Origin: Lysobacterales bacterium
GTDB lineage: Bacteria > Pseudomonadota > Gammaproteobacteria > Xanthomonadales > Xanthomonadaceae
DNA: 9,868 bases
Direction of reading: 5' to 3'
NCBI GenBank assembly: GCA_020442545.1
Contig: JAGRJX010000202.1
Location: 1 to 9,868, forward strand
This document shows, piece by piece, positions 1-5,283 of the stretch (positions within the stretch are counted from its first letter, which is position 1; each line of letters begins with the position of its first letter). A program made the position numbers and the translations under genes. The notes beneath the pieces were generated by a model, which searched no databases, was not told the DNA's origin, and saw nothing but the letters and a program-made list of their open reading frames with translations.

Positions 1-298
1 GGCCTGTTAACGCTACGAAGACGGGTCACGTTGCACTGTCCGGTCGTCAGCTGGTTGTGCGCGGCGAAGTGGGCAAACAATTGTTTGCCCGAGGCTGGCC
101 GCCTGTTCAAGCCGTGCGCGGCCAGCTGACGGCCGGACAGCGCAACCCAACGTCAAAATAAGTAAGGGTTGGGCCGCGTTTGGCCGCGCACGCTGCGGCG
201 TCATCGCTCGATCACTTATCGACATAAGCTCGCTCACTCTTCCTTGCATCGCACGCGGCCAAACACGGCGTGACCCTTCTCCATAGCGTTAACAGGCC
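1..298. mobile_element. Short non-autonomous (MITE-like) repeat element with terminal inverted repeats
   Basis: The first 30 bases (1-30) and the reverse complement of 269-298 match at 27 of 30 positions, and the outer 15 bases (ggcctgttaacgcta) match exactly, so this is a discrete element of about 298 bp bounded by terminal inverted repeats. Inside are nested inverted repeats: 31-64 with 112-145, a perfect palindrome at 71-90, and 178-188 with 254-264 (gtttggccgcg and its complement). There is no room for a transposase; the only open frame (minus strand, about 78 codons) runs through repeat arms and shows no domain. The right end stops one base before the stop codon of the glycosyltransferase gene. 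The left end coincides with the window start, so the flank and any target duplication cannot be seen. The structure fits a MITE or large REP-like element mobilised in trans; the parent family is not identified. It could instead be a structured RNA or terminator-like module. Confidence 0.65.
31..145. repeat. Nested inverted repeat with a central perfect palindrome
   Basis: Bases 31-64 are complementary to 112-145 at 28 of 34 positions, and every mismatch is a transition, which would leave mostly G-U pairs in a transcript of one strand. Between the arms is a perfect 20-bp palindrome, gggcaaacaattgtttgccc, at 71-90. Together they would make a long cruciform or hairpin inside the larger element. 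The bias to transitions suggests that the folded form, rather than just the DNA, may have been maintained, but this is inference from a single copy. Confidence 0.6.
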
Positions 299-1795
299 CT
301 AGCTGTCCGGATCGCTATCCAGGCGGTAGATCACCCGCTGCCGGTAGCCGCCGAGTTTGAGCACGCGATGGCCGTGGGTGGTAGCGATCTTCTCGAAGTA
401 GCGGGCGCGTGACGCATCCATCACGAAGAGCCGCGTGCCATCGTGCTCTGCCATCTCGTTGGCGAAGTCATCGTCGAAGGTGCCGCCGGTAACCGGTCGC
501 GGCTGCGCCAACGGGTCCAGTGACACCTTCTCGACGCGGCAGGTGCAATACGGTGCCAGCGAATAGCGCGGGTAATCGTCGATAAACACCAGCTCGGCCG
601 GCCAGTCGCCAATCACCGGAAGAATCTCCGCCGCCAGTTGACGCCCGTCCTTGCGATGTTCGTAGAAGCCTGTGGCGAGTTTCATGGCCAGCAGCAGCAG
701 ACACCACAGGCCAATGGCGGCCCTCGCCATGCGACCAAAATGATGATCGCGCAACGCCACCGCGATCAGCAGCGCCATCGGCACAAACAGCGGCAGCACG
801 TACAGCGGCAGTCGCGATCGGGCGATGCAGAACACCAGCAGCGGAAGCAGGAACCACAGCCAGATGAGCTGCCGACTTGGCGGCATCCGGCGCAATCGAT
901 CGCGCCAGGCGACAAGTTGTGGCCGCCGCCGGAGCCAGCCATCGCGACGCAGGCCGCTGGCGTACAGCCAGGGAATGCTGCCCAGCAGAAAAGACAGACC
1001 GTAGACGTAGATCGGCCCCCACCACTCGGGGAAGCGCTCCATGTCCTCGCTGATCAGGCGGTCGGCGATTTCGTGGCCGAGGTAGTAGTCGAACAGGCCC
1101 GGCACCTTGAACAGGGCCCAGGCGTACCAGCTGCCGCCGATCAGCAGGAACAGCAGCACGCCGGCGATCGTGAACAGGCGAGGTGCTTGAAGACGGCGGC
1201 GTTTGCCGACGCGCCAGACCAGCAGTCCCAGCAGCGGCAGCAGTGCCGGCGGACCCTTGGTCAGGAAGGCCAGGCCGAAGGCCGCCCACATCGCCAGCAT
1301 CCAGCGTCGCGACGCTGCAGGCCGATACCCGCCGAAAACGGCTTCGACACAGCAAAACAGCGCCGTCGCTTCGAACGCCGTCAATAGCGTGTCCGTGGTA
1401 ATCCAGTTCGCGGCGAGGAACGGCAGCGGCAGCGTGGCGTAGATCAGCGCCGGTAGCCAGGGCCGCTCGGGAACGAGGCGTCGGCCAATGCCAAAGCAGA
1501 GCATTACGGTCAGCACGAAGGCCAGCGTGTTCGGCAGCCGCAGCGCCTGTTCATCGGTGCCGAACAGGCTGGCGCTGGCGGCGATGGCCCAGTAGGTGAG
1601 CGGCGGCTTGGTCAGGTGCAGGGTATCGGGATGGCGGCGCGGCAGAGACCAGTCACCGCTGTCGAGCATCTGCAGCGCGACATTGACGTAGCGGCCTTCG
1701 TCGGCGTCCCAGATACCGCGTGTACCCTGGAAGGCGAATCCCAGCAACAGTGCCAGCAGCAGCGTCCACAGGAAACTGCGTTGCGTCGTCGTCAT
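299..1795 (-). CDS. GT39 (ArnT/PMT-like) membrane glycosyltransferase
   Basis: A 498-residue polytopic inner-membrane protein of the glycosyltransferase 39/ArnT-like superfamily. Members move a sugar from a polyprenyl-phosphate carrier to lipid A, protein or another envelope acceptor on the periplasmic side; which one applies here cannot be told. After a first membrane helix (about residues 7-25) comes the family's acidic loop motif, GIWDADEGRYVNVA (D30, D32, E33), then TKPPLTYW (62-69), matching the KPP-YW signature of ArnT-type enzymes. About ten further hydrophobic segments follow, and a soluble C-terminal region of roughly 120 residues. The start chosen is the ATG at 1793-1795 (MTTTQRS), because the 24 codons upstream overlap the preceding gene and lack family character; a weak GCAGG precedes it. 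It lies 19 nt downstream of the TrmH-like gene and is probably co-transcribed. The stop codon touches the repeat element, so the extreme C-terminus may have been changed by that insertion. Confidence 0.85.
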   Translation of the reverse strand: MTTTQRSFLWTLLLALLLGFAFQGTRGIWDADEGRYVNVALQMLDSGDWSLPRRHPDTLHLTKPPLTYWAIAASASLFGTDEQALRLPNTLAFVLTVMLCFGIGRRLVPERPWLPALIYATLPLPFLAANWITTDTLLTAFEATALFCCVEAVFGGYRPAASRRWMLAMWAAFGLAFLTKGPPALLPLLGLLVWRVGKRRRLQAPRLFTIAGVLLFLLIGGSWYAWALFKVPGLFDYYLGHEIADRLISEDMERFPEWWGPIYVYGLSFLLGSIPWLYASGLRRDGWLRRRPQLVAWRDRLRRMPPSRQLIWLWFLLPLLVFCIARSRLPLYVLPLFVPMALLIAVALRDHHFGRMARAAIGLWCLLLLAMKLATGFYEHRKDGRQLAAEILPVIGDWPAELVFIDDYPRYSLAPYCTCRVEKVSLDPLAQPRPVTGGTFDDDFANEMAEHDGTRLFVMDASRARYFEKIATTHGHRVLKLGGYRQRVIYRLDSDPDS

Positions 1796-1814
1796 TGCCT
1801 GCGGTCCGCTGGCG

Positions 1815-2405
1815 TCAGGCGCCGCCGTGCTGGCGTGCGTATTCGTACAGCGCCACCGAGGCGGCAACGGCGACGTTGAGACTGTCCACCGAGCCCCACT
1901 GCGGAATGCGCACGCGCTGAACGCGTTCGTCGCCCAGTACGTGCTCGCTCAGGCCGTGCAGCTCATGGCCGAGGATGAACGCGGACTTCGCCGGCAGCGC
2001 GACATCAGCGATCAGCGTGTCGGCGAACGGGTCCATGGCCAGCAGCGTGTAGCCCTGGGTCAGCAGCTCGCGCAGGCTGTCCTCCAACTGCGTGTGGAAG
2101 CGTGCCGGCACGTGCTTGAAGCCACCCTTGGCCGGCGCCGGATCAAACGGACCGACGTCGATAAGGTGAACACAGCGCACGCCGAAAGCCTCGGCGCTGC
2201 GGAAAATCTTCGGCACGTTGAAGTCGGCCTTCAGCTTTTCCAGCACCAGCACCACGTCGTGTGGACCCGGCTCGGCCGTCAGGTTGCGTCGGCGATGGCG
2301 CTCGTAGCGCCACAGCGCGTTGGCGTCGCCGGCACTGCCGCGGCTGGGCGTGGTGCCGGGAGCGATGTTGCGGTCGGGATCGCGGGGTGGTGAGGGTCGG
2401 GCCAT
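1815..2405 (-). CDS. TrmH/SpoU family RNA 2'-O-methyltransferase
   Basis: A 196-residue SPOUT-fold enzyme predicted to transfer a methyl group from SAM to a ribose 2'-OH in tRNA or rRNA in the cytoplasm. The three SpoU motifs are present in order: motif 1 NVPKIFRSAEAFGV (63-76, with N63 and catalytic R69), motif 2 FILGHELHGLSEHVL (143-157, with E148) and motif 3 IPQWGSVDSLNVAVAASVAL (168-187, with N177 in the SAM-binding trefoil knot). The spacing resembles E. coli TrmH (Gm18 of tRNA), but the protein is shorter (196 versus 229 residues) and has a basic N-terminal stretch (RYERHRRR). The specific target is therefore left open. The start is the ATG at 2403-2405 (MARPSPP); the open frame continues upstream but overlaps the preceding gene without conserved features. 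A GCAGG lies just before the start. The GT39 gene follows after 19 nt. Confidence 0.85.
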   Translation of the reverse strand: MARPSPPRDPDRNIAPGTTPSRGSAGDANALWRYERHRRRNLTAEPGPHDVVLVLEKLKADFNVPKIFRSAEAFGVRCVHLIDVGPFDPAPAKGGFKHVPARFHTQLEDSLRELLTQGYTLLAMDPFADTLIADVALPAKSAFILGHELHGLSEHVLGDERVQRVRIPQWGSVDSLNVAVAASVALYEYARQHGGA

Positions 2406-2428
2406 GCCTGCGCTGTCATCAAACGGAG

Positions 2429-2447
2429 TGGCGGCCCAGTGCCGCCA
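2429..2447 (-). other. Small hairpin in the spacer before the TrmH-like gene
   Basis: In the 67-bp gap between the exported methyltransferase-like gene and the TrmH-like gene, tggcggc (2429-2435) pairs perfectly with gccgcca (2441-2447) around a 5-nt loop. On the minus strand it is followed only by a short T-run within ctccgttt, too weak for a confident Rho-independent terminator. It may attenuate or process a shared transcript, or be a chance GC-rich stem. Confidence 0.3.
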
Positions 2448-2472
2448 ACGCGACGCGCAGGATAGCAGGCGG

Positions 2473-3267
2473 TCATTGGACGGGCTTTCGATAGCGATGC
2501 ACGAAGCGGTCCGTGTGGCCCTTGATCGCCGGGTCCGGCGCCCCGATGCGGCGCTCGTCGCCGGCATTGCGATACAGATCCAGACTGCCGTCGAAGACGA
2601 AGCCGGCTGCTTCCAGTTCGCCCCGGATGAACGCCTCGTCGATGCGATGCAGTGTCTGTGCGGCTGTCGATCCGCTGCCAGCGACAGCACTGTGATCGAC
2701 CACCAGCAGCGAGCCGCCCGGCTTGAGGCCGTCGTACAGCTGGCGGATGAAATGTCCGCTGTCGATGGCCGGCCAGGCATTGGCCGGATCCGCGTAGTAG
2801 ATGTCGTGCAGCGACTTGATCATGATGAGGCGGTCGTAGGCGTTCCGGCCCAGCTGCAGGTTGCAGCTTTCCACGGTCAGGTGCTCGACATTGGGCAGGC
2901 GCTCGTTTCCCAGGCGCTGCTTGAGCTGGTCACGCGCGAAGTGGTCGTAGGCGACGTTGTTGATCAGCGCCACCTGGCCATCATCCCCCACGATGTGGCT
3001 CAGCAGCTCGCTGTAATAGCCACCGCCGGCGAACACGTCGGCAACGCGCATGCCCGGGCGGATGTCGGCGAAGGCCAGCAGGCGCGCGGGATGGTCGCCA
3101 GGATCACGTTCACGATCGGCATCGCTGCGCGCGCCGTTGTCCACCGCAGACTGGACGGCAGCCGGAATGTCGACAGGCGGCGTTGCGCCTGCCGCAGAGG
3201 CGTTGCTGCTGGCGAGTGGCGAGAAGGCGAGGGCGAGCAGCGGAACAAGCAGTCGGGATGATTTCAT
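2473..3267 (-). CDS. Exported class I SAM-dependent methyltransferase-like protein (COG4798-type)
   Basis: A 264-residue protein with an N-terminal signal peptide: MKSSR, a hydrophobic core LLVPLLALAF, then an Ala-rich region with likely cleavage near ASA|A at about residues 24-26. The mature part is a Rossmann-type methyltransferase domain: motif I VADVFAGGGYYSELLS (75-90), a GQVALINN strand (97-104), the catalytic-face segment YDRLIMIKSLHDIYY (144-158) and LKPGGSLLVVDHS (181-193). This matches the predicted methyltransferases grouped as COG4798, which commonly carry signal sequences and have no established substrate as far as I know. The oddity is a SAM-binding fold directed to the periplasm. 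The start at 3267 is the only Met giving a proper signal peptide; only a weak GGAA lies about 9-12 nt upstream. It is followed by the TrmH-like gene 67 bp downstream and preceded by the histidine kinase gene 89 bp upstream, all on the same strand. Confidence 0.75.
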   Translation of the reverse strand: MKSSRLLVPLLALAFSPLASSNASAAGATPPVDIPAAVQSAVDNGARSDADRERDPGDHPARLLAFADIRPGMRVADVFAGGGYYSELLSHIVGDDGQVALINNVAYDHFARDQLKQRLGNERLPNVEHLTVESCNLQLGRNAYDRLIMIKSLHDIYYADPANAWPAIDSGHFIRQLYDGLKPGGSLLVVDHSAVAGSGSTAAQTLHRIDEAFIRGELEAAGFVFDGSLDLYRNAGDERRIGAPDPAIKGHTDRFVHRYRKPVQ

Positions 3268-3293
3268 GGTCGGGTTCCGGAGAAAGAGCCCAC

Positions 3294-3328
3294 ATTGTGG
3301 CGGTGCTGCAGCCGATTGCTGCTGTCAA
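3294..3328 (-). promoter_or_regulatory. Weak promoter-like elements before the exported methyltransferase gene
   Basis: On the minus strand the 89-bp gap after the kinase gene contains a perfect TTGACA (3323-3328) and a CACAAT (3294-3299), the same hexamer found before aceF. The spacing is 23 bp, well above the usual 16-18, so they may not work together. The CACAAT alone would place transcription initiation about 20 nt before the ATG. Regard this as a hint that the gene has its own promoter and is not only read from the kinase gene. Confidence 0.25.
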
Positions 3329-3356
3329 TCCTTGCGCGTTGTCGCCCGGTGGATGC

Positions 3357-4439
3357 TCAGGCTTTTTTCAGCGGCAAGCGTACGCGCAGCTCGCTGCTGT
3401 CCTCGGAGCCGCGTCCACGGCTCATGCCGTAGTCACTGCCGTACAGGCGCTGGATGCGTTCTTCGGTGTTGCTGAGGCCGACGTCCTCGCGATGCGTGTC
3501 GCCGCTGCCGGGCGGTCCGTGGTCGCGGACGCGGATCAGCAGCTGGCCGTTGTCCTCGCGCGCGTCGACCTGCACGCTGACCAGCGTCATCGTCGGGTCG
3601 GCCGCATGGCGCAGCGCGTTGTCGACCAGTGGTTGCAGGAGCAGTCGTGGCACCCGCGCGCCGCGCAGCTCGGCGGGTACGTCGACGCGCACGAACAGCC
3701 GCTCGGCGAAGCGCACCCGCATCAGGTCGAGGTAGAGATCGAGCAGGCGCACTTCCTCGCCCAGCGTGGTTTCCGGCTCACGCTGCGGCTGGAAGGCGTG
3801 CTTCAGCAGCGCCGAGAGGCGGCCGATCATCTCATCGGCAGCTTTGGGCTTGCTGTAGATCAGCTCGGAGATGGTCTTCAGCGTGCTCGACAGGAAGTGC
3901 GGCTCCAGCTGCCGCTGCAGTGCCAGCAGCTGGGCTTCGGTGAGGCGTGTGCGCAGCTCGGCGGCCTCCAGCTGGCGGTCTCGGGCGGCGCGGTAGCGAT
4001 CAAAAATCTGCGTGGTCGCAAGGGCAATGGTGTAGGCGATCAGATGGATCGGCAGGCCGCGGGCGTAGCGCGCCAGCAGCGGACCCGGATCCCAGGGGTC
4101 GAGGCCGACTGCCGGCAGCACCAGGTTGCGCAGACCGAGCATGATCAGCGTGTGCAGGGCGCCAAACAGCGCTGCGCCAAACAGGTGCACCGGCACGTGC
4201 AGTACCCAGCCGCGCCCGGCCAGCGGAAAGCGTCGACCCGCCCAGATGATGCCTGGCAGCAGCAGCATCGCCGCGTAGCTGCCGGAGAGTTCCTTGACCA
4301 GCGGGCGCAGCCAGTTGCTGGCATCGCCGCTGGTGAGGTCGTCCAGATACTGCTGCGCGAACAGCAGCAGTCCGATGGCCGTGCCGAGGGCAAACAGCTG
4401 CAGCGCGGCGCGGCCGCGACGCCAGGCCGGGCTAGCCAT
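3357..4439 (-). CDS. LytS/YehU-type sensor histidine kinase with altered H-box
   Basis: A 360-residue membrane sensor kinase of the His_kinase (LytS/YehU/AlgZ) class. The N-terminal part has about four hydrophobic segments (about residues 11-28, 55-68, 79-105 and 128-145). A coiled-coil-like linker follows (RYRAARDRQLEAAELRTRL), then the phospho-acceptor region QLEPHFLSSTLKTI with H181. The ATPase domain has a good N-box, LLLQPLVDNALRHA (N274), and a G-box region VRDHGPPGSG...DVGLSNTEERIQRLYG. The family norm after the histidine is PHFLFNxLN; here it is PHFLSSTLK, so Phe, Asn and Asn are replaced at 184, 185 and 188. A minus-strand in-frame stop lies six codons upstream of the ATG, which fixes the start, although no clear Shine-Dalgarno is seen. 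These kinases usually sit beside a LytTR response regulator; neither flanking gene is one. The signal sensed is unknown. Confidence 0.85.
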   Translation of the reverse strand: MASPAWRRGRAALQLFALGTAIGLLLFAQQYLDDLTSGDASNWLRPLVKELSGSYAAMLLLPGIIWAGRRFPLAGRGWVLHVPVHLFGAALFGALHTLIMLGLRNLVLPAVGLDPWDPGPLLARYARGLPIHLIAYTIALATTQIFDRYRAARDRQLEAAELRTRLTEAQLLALQRQLEPHFLSSTLKTISELIYSKPKAADEMIGRLSALLKHAFQPQREPETTLGEEVRLLDLYLDLMRVRFAERLFVRVDVPAELRGARVPRLLLQPLVDNALRHAADPTMTLVSVQVDAREDNGQLLIRVRDHGPPGSGDTHREDVGLSNTEERIQRLYGSDYGMSRGRGSEDSSELRVRLPLKKA

Positions 4440-4661
4440 GCGCGGCAGCGCGCATCATCGCGCTGTGTGGTCGTTGATGGCGTCGGCTGTCGCACGGCGC
4501 GGGCATGGCGGAGGGATCCGGGTGCGGGGATGCGCCAAGCCTACACTGCGCGGGGTTTTCGGCGAAGCGTCGGCACCCGTGAATGCCGGCACGAGTGCCG
4601 TGACGTCCGCCTTGAGGTGAAGGGGGCCGACCGTGGCCGGGCGGGGACCTTTCTGCGCGAA
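4440..4661. other. Intergenic region upstream of the kinase gene
   Basis: This 222-bp region separates the small secreted protein gene from the kinase gene, both on the minus strand. It should hold the kinase promoter and the 3' end of the upstream transcript. A compact inverted repeat, cggcac-ga-gtgccg, is at 4587-4600, with another cggcac copy at 4571-4576. No T-tract follows on the minus strand, so it is not a clear terminator. A TAGGCT on the minus strand near 4545 could be a -10 element, but no good -35 accompanies it. Confidence 0.35.
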
Positions 4662-4943
4662 TCAGGAATCCGAGCAGCTGGTGATGCAGCGGCGGGTGAA
4701 TGCCGGCATGGTCATCAGCAGGCGCATGGCGGTGGCGGTCTGGCCGGCGCCGCCGCGAATCGCCTCGCGCTGCTCGTCGGCCTGCTCCATCAGCGCGTCG
4801 GCCTTGCGAACCAGCGTCTGGCTGAGCTGCTCGAAGCGCTGCTCGGCCGGTGCCGGAAGCGGATCACCCAGCGCGGCCAGTCCGCAAAGCATCAGGGCCG
4901 GCAGCGCCAATCGTATGGTAAATCGGGCAAGTAGGCTGTTCAT
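4662..4943 (-). CDS. Small secreted protein of unknown function
   Basis: I do not recognise this protein. It is 93 residues with a signal peptide: MNSLLARFTIRLALPALMLCGLAALG, probably cleaved near residues 25-26. Cys20 lies within the hydrophobic core, but the preceding residues (LML) do not fit a lipobox, so a lipoprotein is unlikely. The mature part is mostly helical and charged (EQRFEQLSQTLVRKADALMEQADEQREAI), coiled-coil-like, and ends in CITSCSDS, a Cys pair that could form a disulfide. Two adjacent ATG codons occur; the second (4941-4943) is chosen because GGAG lies 6 nt upstream of it but only 3 nt from the first. It is divergent from aceF across a 340-bp region. That signal peptide, SD and coding-like composition coincide makes it likely real, but the function is unknown. 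Confidence 0.6.
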   Translation of the reverse strand: MNSLLARFTIRLALPALMLCGLAALGDPLPAPAEQRFEQLSQTLVRKADALMEQADEQREAIRGGAGQTATAMRLLMTMPAFTRRCITSCSDS

Positions 4944-5075
4944 CATCAACTCCGTCGGGAGTGGTCCAGGTGGGGCGCTTTCCTCCAAGCAAGCGCTGTG
5001 CCATGTCTAGGATGCGTCCACAAATCAAATGGTTGCATCCAATCTGCGGGCATTTCTTGCGAATTTGCGCGGACA

Positions 5076-5095
5076 CTGTCCGGAAAAACGGACAG
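5076..5095. promoter_or_regulatory. Operator-like inverted repeat CTGTCCG-N6-CGGACAG
   Basis: The 7-bp arms ctgtccg (5076-5082) and cggacag (5089-5095) are perfectly complementary around gaaaaa. This symmetry and its location between two divergent genes fit a dimeric repressor or activator site. It lies about 105 bp upstream of the predicted aceF -35 and about 130 bp upstream of the small gene's start, so it could serve either. It does not match the enterobacterial PdhR site as I know it. No T-run follows on either strand beyond the loop, so a terminator is less likely. Confidence 0.4.
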
Positions 5096-5199
5096 CGCCG
5101 CGCGGCTGGAACCGGGATTCGGGGCGAGATTCGCCAGCGTTCATGGTGGACAGGGACGTGTCGGCAAGGCGGCTGTGACGACGCAGGAGCGTCTTCGCC

Positions 5200-5228
5200 T
5201 TGGCGCGCCGCGTCACGGACGCCACAAT
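5200..5228 (+). promoter_or_regulatory. Predicted sigma-70 promoter of the aceF operon
   Basis: TTGGCG (5200-5205) and CACAAT (5223-5228) each match the consensus at four of six positions and are separated by exactly 17 bp. The predicted start would be around 5235, giving a leader of about 50 nt before the aceF ATG with its strong Shine-Dalgarno. The match is good for such a GC-rich genome, but it is prediction only. Confidence 0.45.
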
Positions 5229-5273
5229 AGAGGCCTATTCGCGCTCGCCTCCGCGGGCGCGGCGACATTTTTC

Positions 5274-5281
5274 GGGAGAGG
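5274..5281 (+). promoter_or_regulatory. Shine-Dalgarno sequence of aceF
   Basis: GGGAGAGG ends two bases before the ATG at 5284, with the GGGAG core 5 nt from it. It decides the start at MAEVKEARVPD over the longer in-frame extension that begins at 5200, which would overlap the predicted promoter. Confidence 0.7.
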
Positions 5282-5283
5282 AC

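Larger units (their letters stand above)
4944..5283. promoter_or_regulatory. Divergent intergenic regulatory region
   Basis: This 340-bp gap lies between the small secreted protein gene (minus) and aceF (plus). It is less GC-rich in its middle (about 5020-5090) than the neighbouring genes. It contains a short stem gcgctt/aagcgc (4975-4980 with 4991-4996) in the 5' leader of the minus-strand gene, an operator-like inverted repeat at 5076-5095, and a sigma-70-like promoter at 5200-5228 pointing to aceF. I see no convincing minus-strand promoter and no coding frame that looks real here. Confidence 0.5.

Noticed and set aside
13..249. A 78-codon minus-strand frame within the left repeat element
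   Set aside because: It runs through the arms of inverted repeats, has no recognisable domain, and is best explained as an open frame by chance in a repeat.
1..298. CRISPR array or phage attachment site
   Set aside because: There are no regularly spaced direct repeats and no tRNA or integrase; the structure is of inverted repeats only.
2429..2447. Rho-independent terminator between the exported methyltransferase-like and TrmH-like genes
   Set aside because: The 7-bp stem is sound, but only three Ts follow on the transcribed strand and not directly after the stem, so it is listed only as a hairpin.
3183..4934. A 583-codon open frame on the plus strand opposite the kinase and the small secreted protein
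   Set aside because: It is antisense to two better-supported genes, crosses their intergenic regions, is rich in Gln, Arg, Ala and His as typical of shadow frames in high-GC DNA, and shows no domain.
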